A stretch of 64,000 nt of DNA, taken from the NCBI GenBank assembly GCA_029964075.1, contig CM057144.1, positions 6,099,281-6,163,280 on the forward strand, written 5' to 3'. Below, piece by piece: positions 39,901 through 51,900 of this stretch. Both the position numbers and the translations under genes were made by a program. Every line of letters starts with the position of its first letter. Within the stretch, counting starts at the first letter, position 1. This DNA comes from Patiria pectinifera. Lineage: Eukaryota; Echinodermata; Asteroidea; Valvatida; Asterinidae. Under the pieces are notes generated by a model. It did no database searches, was not told the origin of the DNA, and saw only the letters and a program-made list of their open reading frames with translations.

Positions 39901-42900
39901 GAACACGTGCTTTTATTTCTAATCAACAACATTAACATTCTGAGCATAATAATACATTTTAAATGAAGAATAAACAACCACCAAAATAATGAGGGTCATC
40001 CCACGCGAGGCAATTTTCACAGGCAACTTATAGGCGACCAGTGGCAATGCAGAGAAAAAAGGGAACTTATTTATGACGCAAACAGCATTGTTCTGACCAT
40101 ATTTTTTTTTCTGGCTCTAAGACAATAATGGTAAAATAAAAATTTGATTATTTGTGTGTGTGTGTTTTCTGTTTTCTGGGAAACTGCCAGGAACTGGGTG
40201 CCTGTAAATTGCCGCGTGTGACATAGCCCTACATGACGATAACGTATGTTACAATGAAGGCTTGGAACTCAATCAGTAACAATATTTACAAGTTCATCAA
40301 CAGTAACCAACAAAGTTAACATTTTGAATAACACCTTAGGAATTAACTACTGTACAGTCCATGTCCATAAAGTACGTTTCGATGTAGAATTGAACCCAGA
40401 GGGTGCCCTCGTGACTGACATTGTTTCTAGACGTTCCTCGAGGCGTGTCTGTGATCGACTATTAAGAGGGCCATGCCCATTATTAAATAGATGACGATAA
40501 ACAGGCCCGACAAAACAGTGTATACCTAATTAAGGTGGAGTTGCACAAAAGTCTATTGCATAAGAGCTCTAGAGATCTGTCGGATGAGAAATGGTTCGTC
40601 ATACACTTGGGTTTTGAATGCTGGAAAATGTTTGCGCACGAAATCATTGACAAGAATGATCGATTGTAACGTTGTGCGAGTGAGACAGACAAGTCTGGAC
40701 TTGTCTACGTCTTGTCTGGACTTGTCTGAAAGTGTCCGCGTGAGCACGCGCGCGCGTGCACGCGCGACACTACCGCGTGCACGCGGGGCGCTTTCGTCGG
40801 TATTGCGAATTAAAGCTTACAAAACAAAACGCTCACACAGACATGGATTTCTAATCTCTTTTTAACATCGTGTGGCCCTAAAAAGGGCCGGTTGGGTTGT
40901 TCTTGGAAAGAACAGATTCAGTTGCGAAACTGAATCTGTTCCTTCCAATCCTCTGGTATCTCCAGGGCATCCAGGATTGGGTGAATCTCTGTCGACTGGA
41001 GGAAGTCATACCTTTCAGTATTAGTCATGTTCTCCATGACTTGGAGGCGGACGTCTCGTACAACTTCCTCCGACAGCGTCGCACTCTCCCATATTATGAA
41101 ATTCTTGGTATGGATGCGCCCCCTCCTCCACAACTTAATGACCAACTCGTTGTACCAGCGACGGTACACCTCCTCTTGAGAACTCAGGACTATAGAGGCT
41201 CTCAGGGAGTCCACTAGCGGCTGGACGTCCCCTCGACGCTTCTTAATCCCGTCTATAATTTTCCCAACATCCATATTTGACAAGCACGAAAAAGGGTATC
41301 GTTGCTAGGGAGTAGGGCGCCCTCATTAAGGAGCTGTATCTGCAAGTCCTGGAATCTCAGTGCGCTGCAGGAGGGGTTAATCGTGGATTCCGTATGCATC
41401 ATGCGGCCATGTACACCTACGTCCAGGAGAAGTCGGCCTTTACCTATTTCTATCCCAAAAGAAAGGTAGCGGCAGACGGTGTGTCCACGATCCACCTTGA
41501 CGTGTAATTTCAAGAAGAAAAAAAAAGAAAAAAAGAAAAAACAGAACCCTGCTTGTATTCTTTTTAGGGAGGCTATTTTACGTATAATTATGACTTTTTC
41601 ATCGATCCCTCACCATTTAACACCATGTCGGTTCAAATGAAACACCCATTCACCTGTGTCATAGCTGGGCCTACTGGATGTGGCAAGACACAGTTTGTCA
41701 AACGTCTGTTGTTGCCTACTGGTGAAAACATCATCGACCCCCAGCCTGATTCTATTTTGTGGTGTTACGGCGAGTATCAAGATGCGTATACGTACTTAGC
41801 AAGTGCACTTCCCCATATCCAATTCAATGAAGGAATCCCCGAAGATGTTTACACCCACTTGGATCGATCCAAGAAAACTCTAATCGTGATAGATGATCTC
41901 ATGAGTGAAAGCGGCAACAACAAACGAGTGACAGAACTTTTCACGAAAGGAAGTCACCATAGGAATTTGTCGGTGGTGTTGATTCTGCAAAATTTATTTT
42001 ACAAAGGGAAAGAAATGAGAACCATCAGTCTGAATACTCACTACATGGTGCTGTTTAAAAATCCCCGCGATGGATCGCAAATCACTCACTTAAGCAAACA
42101 GATGTATCCGGGCCGTTCTAACTTCATGATAGAGGCCTACCGCGATGCTACATCCCAACCCTACGGATACCTTTTCGTTGATCTCAAACCGGAGACACCC
42201 GATGACATAAGGCTCAGGTCGAATATCTTCTCGGGAGAGTACACGACTGTGTACGTGCCAAGAGTATAAATAACAACAGTTCTGAGAAAAAGTGCCATTC
42301 ATATGAAAAAATGTCCCAGCGTGTGCGTCACAACGCTCCTTACCTGCACGTCCTGTTGAAGGGTAACGCTAAGCAGCGGCAGGGCGTGATCGACGGTGCA
42401 AGCAAGGAATTAGTATCCTGCTTGTGCGAGTGTGCCCTCAACATTCTGAACGGTAATGTCAAACTAAATCCCGCTGAAAAGAGAAGGCTGCGTAAATACA
42501 GCCGTCACCTTCATGCTCTTAGTGCCAAGAAACTGAGTGTTCACAAGAAAAAGAAAATTCTTCGTCAAAAAGGCGGGTTCTTGGGATCACTGCTGACGCC
42601 GATTCTAAGCGCTCTCGGTGGCGTGCTGTTCAAATAGTTCCTTCGACATCATGCAGCACGCTAAGAAGATGGTCATGGTCCCTCACGAGACTCTGGCTCA
42701 ATTACAGGTGGCCAGGCAGCTCGAGCAGACACCGACGACACGCATCGTCCACGGATTAGATGCAGATATGCGACAACTCTTAGACAGACAGGATCTTACC
42801 GAGGAGGAGAAAGTTAAACAGTATCATCAGACGCTCCAACGATACCTTACTTTAAATCGACAGAGGAGGGCACCCTTGACAATGACGTTACACGCAAAGA

Positions 42901-45900
42901 ACAGTGAGGCAGAAAGCCTGGTATCTCCCCACCCCAAACCTTCACCTGATCTGGGACCCCCAAAATTGAAACGAGAGGTTGACATCGACGCAGACGTGGA
43001 CCATCTCCCCTCCACAGAATCTTACGGGCTATCCAAACTGTTTGCCGAAGCATCTCATCTTCCACCTCACGACATCGACGACAGTGCCGGAACGAAAAAA
43101 GGAAAACGAAAAACCAAACGTAAAGCGACTCCGAAGTGGACGGCATATTAACGGCGCTCACAGCTCCAAACGGTCATTAGCTCGTTCACAAGCACCATGG
43201 AGTGTTGTTGCCCACCCGGGCCTAGCTGCGAACCACGACACTTCCTCAAAAAGATCCGTTGCTTGTGGGTGTGCTGTCGCAGCACGCTGGTCATTGAAAA
43301 CTACCTCAAGACCGTGTATTACGACCCACATCACCCCGCTGCCTTCGGTGGTGTGGATGCTGTTTACCGTGCCGCAAGAAGAGAAGGGCTGCCTCTCACC
43401 AAGCATCAGGTCAAGGAATGGTTGAGGAGACAACCGACCTACACGCTTCATAAACCCAGCCGCAAGCATTTCAAACGAAACAGAGTGGAGGTGCACGGTA
43501 TCGATCACCAGTGGCAGGCAGATCTGGTCGATCTTTCTTCACTTAGCCAATACAACGGAGGGTATCGGTACTTGCTGACGTGCATTGATATTTTTTCCAA
43601 ATATGCGTGGGCCATTCCCCTCAAGAACAAGAAGGGACAGACACTGGTGGACGCCTTCCAACGCATTATCGAACGTGGAAGAAAACCCCTTTTGCTTCAG
43701 ACAGACAAAGGCTCGGAATTTCTCAACCGTGTATTTCAAACCTATCTCCGTAAACACAACATATACTTTTTCACGACCCACAACGAAACGAAAGCCAGTG
43801 TCGTCGAGCGCTTCAACAGGACTCTAAAGACAAAAATGTGGAAGTACTTTACGGACAACAACACGTACCATTACGTGAAAGTATTGCCGGACCTGTTGTC
43901 CGCCTACAACCATGCATTTCACCGGAGTATTAAGACCGCCCCGGCTTCAGTCAATGCCTCCAATGCGGAGATGGTCAGACAGAACCTGTACGGCTCCGTT
44001 AATACCAAGTACCAGGACGACGCTTTCAAATTTAAGGTGGGGGACACAGTCCGCATCAGTATGGCCGCCCGTCCCTTCCGTAAGGGGTACCTTCCGAACT
44101 GGACCACTGAGGTGTTTACCATCAGCTTCAGAATTCCGCGCCGTCCACCCGTGTATCGACTGAAAGATTACGACGGAGAACAATTGGAGGGGACATTCTA
44201 CGAGTACGAACTACAGCGCATCGTCAAAGAGGATGATTTATACACCGTAGAAAAAGTGTTGAAGACCCGGCGTAGACGAGGAAAGACCAAGTACTTCGTC
44301 AAGTGGCTCGGCTATCCCGATAAATTTAACAGCTGGGTCTCTCAGCTACACAGCTTATAAAACCCATACCCATCGCCAGTCAGTGTCATTTTGCATCCGT
44401 CCTTCCGCCCACCCCCACAGTCATCATGGCCAGACAGGAGAAGTCGTTTTACGTCACCCTTCCGAGCAACAGCTCCATGTCAACCCATCCTGACAACACC
44501 CTCACCCATTTCTTTGTGAAGCTTCCGTCTCTTCTCACCTTTGAAGGGGCGTGGGAAGTGGGCTTGGTGGAATTTATCTATCCTCACCGTTGGCTAAATG
44601 TATTTGAAGGCGAAAATAAACTCTTTTGCAATGCAGGAGAAGAAACACGAGGGTTGATACACTGGCACAGCGCAGAGCCAGGCTTTTACGCACGCCCAAA
44701 AGATTTAGTCGAGGAATTCGACCCCCCTCTTGTCCACGACGGACGGGTCATCTTCAAGTACAACAAATATATACAAAAAATGATTGTTTCGACCCCGTCA
44801 GATGTTGCCATTAGACTCACCGGGAGGTTGGCCCATCTGCTTGGCTTCGAAGACGGATCCGTCATCTCTGGCCTCCAAAAGGCCCCTCAAGTGGTCAACA
44901 TGCAACCGTTTCATTCACTGTTTGTTTACACCAACATTGTCGAGTACGGGACCGTAGGAGACAAACGGGCGCCTTTACTACGCATCGTGAATGTGGAAGG
45001 TCAGCACGGAGACACCGTGACGAAAACCTACACGAATCCTCATTATGTTCCCCTGAAACAGAAGTTGCTGGACACCATTGAAATAGATATAAGAGACGAT
45101 ACGGGCCAACCCATACCATTTATCACCGGGAAAGTGATCGTGAAACTACACTTTAGACAACAACGCGCGGCATATTTTGATTGATTGAACAGCACGCCGT
45201 GCATCATGAAAACGACGTACGTTCCACACCCCAAACACTATGAAGACTATTACGTGCGACAGGTGGGCCAAGGACTACCGGTATTCGAGGGTGCTCGCAC
45301 GCAAAGAGGGTTTGGACTTGGAGGAATTCTCGGTGGACTTCTGCGATCAGCTGTACCACTTTTAAAATCGGGAGCAAAGGCACTGGGACGGGAGGCTCTT
45401 CGCACAGGAGTGAATATTGCCAGTGATGCCTTGCAAGGAAAAGATATCAGAACGGCAGCCCGAACCAGAATCACCAATGCAGGACGACGCGTTGCGAACA
45501 GTGCTCTGGACAGCTTGAAGGTTCGTGCCAGGAGCAACACCCGAAGGGTTATAAAAAGAAATGCCACAGGCAGACGCGTCACTTCCAGACAGGGCAAGCG
45601 AGCGAAAAGGTCGCTGGACATCTTTGATTAGTGTGCTGTGCACTCTAGCCGTGTCGATCATCATGTCCCTCTTGCACGATCATTCGTGCGAATGCACCAA
45701 GACCGAACTGGATTTGTTTGCTCTACCACCCACGCAGACAAGCATACAAAAAGGACAGTGGGTGGAGTTCCATCCCATAGCCAATATTTCTGACGGGGGA
45801 CCCATTGAATTTTTCATTCCCGGTGCAGGCGAGGAGTACAATGATCTCTCACAGACACAGTTGTACGTCAAAGCCAAAGTGGTCAACGCCGACGGTAGCA

Positions 45901-48900
45901 ATTTGGCGGCAGACGCAAACGTTGGCCCAGTCAACCTGTTCTTACAGTCGCTCTTCAGCCAGATTGACGTGACGGTGAATGAACGCATGATTTCCCCCTC
46001 TACTCCTACCTACCCCTACCGTGCTATCCTGGAAACCCTCTTGAGTTACGACGAGAATGCCAAGGCTTCCCAGCTGACCGCGTCCATGTTCTTCAAGGAC
46101 ACAGCGGGGAAAATGGATGCAGCGGATCCCCTTGCCAATGACGATGTCGTCAACAAAGGGTTAAAGACGCGGAATCGTTATATCCGGGGCAGTCGTGTGA
46201 TCGACATGATCGGACCCATTCACAGTGATATCTTCTTCCAAGATAGGCATATGCTAAACGGCGTGGATCTGAAATTGAAACTGATTCGAAGCAGCGACGC
46301 CTTTTGCCTGATGGCTGCAGGGGATAACCCCGCCTACAAAGTGGTAATTCTAGAGGCGTCCGTGTTCGTCAGGCGAGTCAAACTGAGTTCCGCAGTCATG
46401 TTGGGACATGCGAAAGCCTTGGAAAAGGGAACGGCAAAGTACCCCATTTGGCGTGTCCTGTGCAAAGTACTATCCATTCCCCAAGGAAGTATGACCCTCA
46501 CGCAGGATCACGTATTTCTCGGTCAGCTCCCTACCCGTATGGTCATTGGATGTGTAAGCAACGAGGCTTTCAACGGACGATACAACAAGAATCCCTTTAA
46601 TTTCGAACATTTCAACCTCAACTTCATGAGTGTGTACCTGGACGGGGAACAGATCCCCTACACACCCCTGAAGCCTGATTTCACCGCGGGAGCCGAGAAG
46701 GTGGTCAGAGCTTACCACACTCTCTTCTCGGGAACTGATAAAATGTACAAGGACGAAGGCAACGGCATCACTCGCGATGACTTCGCCAACGGATATGCAC
46801 TGTACGCATTCGATTTGACACCAGACCTGTCCTCGGGAGGCCACTTTAACCTGGTGCGGAGGGGCAACCTCAGGTTGGAGATGCACTTTGCTACCGCACT
46901 CCAGAAAACCGTCAACGTTATTGTGTACGCGGAATTCGACAACATTGTGGAGATTGATCAAGCCCGCAACGTCGTGTTTGACTACACGAGCTAGATAGGA
47001 TTTCACCATGGACAGTGGGCAAATTGATGCCATTTTGAAAAAGGATCGCTACACAAAGCATCATTTCAAGGGTGTGTTTGCACGCGATCAACTCCCGACA
47101 AAGCAGCACATTCCCCGACCGAGCGGTTTGGTGGTGAATACGGACCCACACACCAAGCCAGGCCAACACTGGATCGCCATCTACATCGATAGAGACGGAT
47201 TGGGAGAGTATTTCGATTCGTATGGACTCCCACCTCAGTTACCTGAATTTCGAACCTTTCTGCGTAAGAACACCCGACGATGTCGATTCAACACCCAGCG
47301 TTTACAGGGACCACTTTCAGCAGTGTGTGGACAGTATTCAGTGTTCTTCTTGTTGCACCGTTGCAGAGGACTGGACTTGGGCAACATTGTGAGACTCTTT
47401 TCTCCCGATACCACGGACAATGACATTCTTGTCAATGATTTCGTGCGCAAACATTTTCCAGCATTCAAAACCCAAGTGTATGACGAACCATTTCTCATCC
47501 GACAGATCTCTAGAGCTCTTATGCAATAGACTTTTGTGCAACTCCACCTTAATTAGGTATACACTGTTTTGTCGGGCCTGTTTATCGTCATGTATTTAAT
47601 AATGGGCATGGCCCTCTTAATAGTCGATCACAGACACGCCTCGAGGAACGTCTAGAAACAATGTCAGTCACGAGGGCACCCTCTGGGTTCAATTCTACAT
47701 CGAAACGTACTTTATGGACATGGACTGTACAGTAGTTAATTCCTAAGGTGTTATTCAAAATGTTAACTTTGTTGGTTACTGTTGATGAACTTGTAAATAT
47801 TGTTACTGATTGAGTTCCAAGCCTTCATTGTAACATACGTTATCGTCATGTAGGGCTATGTCACACGCGGCAATTTACAGGCACCCAGTTCCTGGCAGTT
47901 TCCCAGAAAACAGAAAACACACACACACAAATAATCAAATTTTTATTTTACCATTATTGTCTTAGAGCCAGAAAAAAAAAAAAAAAAATATGGTCAGAAC
48001 AATGCTGTTTGCGTCATAAATAAGTTCCCTTTTTTCTCTGCATTGCCACTGGTCGCCTATAAGTTGCCTGTGAAAATTGCCTCGCGTGGGATGACCCTCA
48101 TTATTTTGGTGGTTGTTTATTCTTCATTTAAAATGTATTATTATGCTCAGAATGTTAATGTTGTTGATTAGAAATAAAAGCACGTGTTCAAGTGTTGATG
48201 AAACGAAAGAAAAATCAATTGTTGTCTTTTTTTTTTTTTTTTTTTTTTTTCTGACTGTTACCTTTACTTAGTATAGGGTGAACTGCAATAATTTCCATCA
48301 ACTTTAGAGACTCCTAATCGATTGGACTCGGCGTTCGATATACGCGAGGTTTAACTATTGAAAAACAAAGCAAACAAACACACACTTTTGTTGAATTTCA
48401 ACTGGAACAAACGCAACTTCTTATTTATTAACACAACATCTCATCTGAACATAACATCGTCCAGTGAATAAACATGAAGTAGTTAAGTATAGTCAAGGTC
48501 ATAACAACTTTTTACATTATCATTCGTTCGTTTTGGTCATAACACTGGTAACACTTTTGCAGGCAGAACATATTTACAGATGGATTCTGAATTGTTAGAC
48601 TGTTATCCTTAAAAGTTCATAACACTTCAATTCGTTTAAACACTCAACAGTTCGGCAATGGTGAACGACAGCAATTTGGAGTTTTCCTTCTTTTTTTTCT
48701 TTTTTTTTTGAGTTTCCTACAACCGAATCATGACTCTGAATGAATTATTAATACTCTGAATGAATTATTTCTAGAGTCCATTGCTTATTATAAGTGTCCA
48801 CGGTGCATATTACATAATTCTGTTCATGAGTTCAACCGCACGAGAACCATCCGCGCAGTAGTACCACTGAATAATGTCTGTGGAGTCAGTCTCCCACGAG

Positions 48901-51900
48901 TACAGAGTTTCAGTGACGATCGAGGCAATCTCTTCTTCCACTCCCTCGTACGTGTAGTCGGCACCAAATTGAACAGATATCTGGTTGTAGATGTCAACGA
49001 CTCGGCTGACTTGCACACACGATACCGCCTCCTCGTAGTAGTCGTCCACAAAGTCGTACAGGTGTGACTCAACAGCTTTTCCATAAGCCATACAGGCATG
49101 GTCAAACTGACTAGGCCAGTCTTCGACGCAACCTTCGCACGGTTCCTGTGCAAGTTTTTGGTAAACGAGTCTGATGATATTGTCCGTGATCAGTTTGGCC
49201 AAGATGCTCTCCACCAATGATCGAACCTTTCTCCGTCTCTTTCGTGCATCTTGCTCCAAATTGCCGTCGTCATCATCGCCGTCGTCTGCAACGTGACCAA
49301 ACGAAGAAAATCGGGTTAGGTCATCAGTACATATTGTTCAGGGCTTCGGAAATCTTCTTGCTCTGCATGCTCAGTTTCCTCCATTGTTCGGGAGTGAGAT
49401 TGATCCCCTTCTTGCCTGCAAGGAGTTTGGTGCTGTTACCGCTAGTATAATACTCGCGTATGTTCACGTAAGGTCGACCCTTAAAACGCTTGACGAAGCG
49501 GACTGCACTCCTCTCGTTCTCAGCTTGGTCGGGATCAGGGGCAAACTTGCGCTTGACACCGGCTTTGGTGGACTTGCTACTGGTGCTAGCCGCGTCACTG
49601 GATCCAGAAGCAACGGTAAGTGGAGGCGAAGGCTGCTGCACCGGTGGTACTGCGGCAGGGGCATTCAGCTGGGCCACAGCTGCTGCTAAGATGTCGTTGA
49701 TGGGCTGCGGCTGGACTACGGCAGGCCCGGTGGGCTGAGGGTGGACTACGGCAGAGCCGGTGGGCTGTGGCTGTGTGGCAGCTCCGTCATTGAGATCCGC
49801 TACACCCGGGGCGTCCCACTTACTCTCACGAGTGACAAAGTTGTAGTAGTACACCTTTCCGTGGGTCGCACTGTAAACGACTCTCCAACCAGCTTCCATC
49901 AGGGCAGGGGAGAGAACATTCCCGGCATTGCTTTCCACAGTGACTTCCTCGACCACCTCCGGAGTCGGTGGCTCTGGTGCGTGCTCCCCACCTCCAGACA
50001 TCGTGCTCCCCACATTTGTCGTCATCGTCAAGTCCGGGTGACCAACCATTATTGCAGCACGAATACAGTGGAAACACTAGCAATAGCAGTAGACTTTCTA
50101 AAATAAAGTGTGCTCTCTTCAACGCTTTACGACGAAATGATGAATACGGTTTGAAATGGTGTAGTTTTGTTTTGATCCACCCCTCCTACAACCAATCAAA
50201 TAAGGCGCGCGGTTGCTAAACAACCATCCGTCCAATCACTGCTTTAGCTATTAAAAACAATGATGTCATCGTTGAGACATGTCCAGACTTGTCCAGAATT
50301 GCCCGGACTTGCCCGCACTTGTCCGCGCATGCGCAGTGCTAACGCGCGCCATATACACATCCAAAACATAAACAATAAAAAGAAACAGAAAAAATGTGTG
50401 GCGTAAATCACACCCCGTTTTGTGTGGTGGAGGTGGAGGGAATTGTGGAGGGAGTGAATTGCGCATGCGCAGCATCAACTCGTGACGTCATCCTATGACG
50501 TCATCCAGTCACGCCCACATCCTGTGACGTCATCCTATGACGTCATTACGCATGCGCAATTCACTCCCTCCACAATTCCCTCCACCTCCACCACACAAAA
50601 CGGGGTGTGATTTACGCCGCACCTACTACTTATGTCGCGCTCGGACACGAGCGTGTTTTTCGTACCGGTACATACGCTCATAATGAATCGCATTTCATAA
50701 ACCGATATACTATGCAGGGTTACGTATGGAGTACGTACGGTGGGATCGCAGTTTATTTCGAAACTTCTCGAGTTCCCAGTACTGTGTCATACGGCCAGTA
50801 CACAATTTTTGCAGGCCGCTGATGTTTAATATCGGCGCCGGTATTTTTGTTAGAAGGTTGCCCTCCTCCTTCCCTCCTTTTCTCTCTCCTCCCCCTCTTT
50901 TTCCCTCTGTTTTATTCATTTTATTTTTTTGTGGACTAAATTTGACGGGGGGACGTGCCCCCGCGGCCCATCCCTGGATCCGCGCCTTACAGCCAATGGG
51001 CACCAGAAGCCCCTGGGCACCAGAAGCCCAGAACCATCAATCAACGTAAGTGCATTTAGTGTGGCTATTAACGAGTGCCACATAAGGCCGAGTGGACACC
51101 CGGTCGGGGAGACCAGATCAACCTAGGTCATGGCATGTAATGATGAATAACTTAACAATACACACTCCAAATGCCATAAACTATAAATTCCCAGGCACCG
51201 TTCGATTCCTTGGTTTGTACTCACTAAAGGAAGAACGGTGGTCCTCCCCTGTTGAACTGACTCAAGGGAGAAGCTGCTACCTGTTACAACTACGATTATA
51301 ATTAATAACCTTAATGCCATAAACAATAACATATACATTGTGGTTATACTTCCTTTAATAAATGTAGATAATAAGCCACTATAATAAACCAAAATGGGGA
51401 AAATCGTGGGCTGTTTTATTTCACGAGCACAAAAAACGCCCATGAGCACAATGCTCATCGAATTCGAAAAGGAGGTAGCTGGGGGTGGCGGTGGGAACAA
51501 AATTTTGGAGACGCATTCAATTATTCCAGCATTTGCCGCCAAATGTGCCTTGCCGCCCATTTCTCATTGGCTGAAAATCACCTCATCCTGAATGGAATGC
51601 TGCAAACTTTTCTTGCTTGCCAATTGGCTAGAAATCCCGTGCTCAATTGGTTTATTCTAGCCGTTAAATATCGTGTATCCCAGCTGTGTGTATGGGCTTT
51701 GTGCACAAAAATTGCCATGCAGAGGGACTGCTCGACTATCGGAGATCTAAAACAGACCCAGTTGAATTGATATTCCTGCTTATAAACAATTTGATCATTT
51801 AAGTGATAAAATTTATTAGCAGCAGTATCTGATAACAGGGGCCAGTTTTTTGACAAAGAGATTAACAAGATAAGAGTGTACTGCTAGAAGTACTGTATTC

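Larger units (their letters stand above)
37441..40658. repeat. Left terminal inverted repeat (3.2 kb)
   Basis: Reverse-complement match to 47424-50622 across its whole length. It contains the WW-PC4 ORF, the Cys/His ORF, about 1.3 kb of AT-rich non-coding DNA, and the cut-off antisense 3' end of the protease gene. The inner border is at CAAGAATG (40651-40658). Confidence 0.9.
37400..50622. mobile_element. Polinton/Maverick (adintovirus-like) element with 3.2-kb gene-bearing inverted repeats, no polymerase gene
   Basis: Hallmarks of a Polinton are present: retroviral-type integrase with chromodomain, A32/FtsK-type packaging ATPase, adenain-type protease, double-jelly-roll major capsid and penton-like minor capsid proteins, all open. 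The family-defining protein-primed DNA polymerase B is absent. About 3.2-kb inverted repeats (37441-40658 and 47424-50622) are almost identical, implying a recent copying event. I see no clean 6-bp target duplication at the limits chosen. The element lies in the intron between exons 32 and 33 of the host gene, and its capsid cluster points the same way as the host gene. Confidence 0.9.
47424..50622. repeat. Right terminal inverted repeat (3.2 kb)
   Basis: Mirror of 37441-40658. It begins inside the protease coding region (about codon 139). Differences from the left copy are few: a 27-bp deletion in the PC4 region (junction 49494/49495), longer A/T runs near 47970 and 48230, a one-base indel near 50276 and scattered substitutions. 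Confidence 0.9.

Noticed and set aside
46470..47033. Long minus-strand ORF opposite the major capsid gene
   Set aside because: Shadow of the capsid reading frame, with no recognisable motif and no promoter of its own.
37400..50622. Direct relationship to parvoviruses or bidnaviruses because of the terminal hairpins
   Set aside because: No NS1-type helicase or parvovirus-like capsid gene is present; the similarity is in shape only.
37394..50628. A 6-bp Polinton target-site duplication
   Set aside because: I compared bases outside several possible end points and found no matching 6-mer; the ends may be rearranged.
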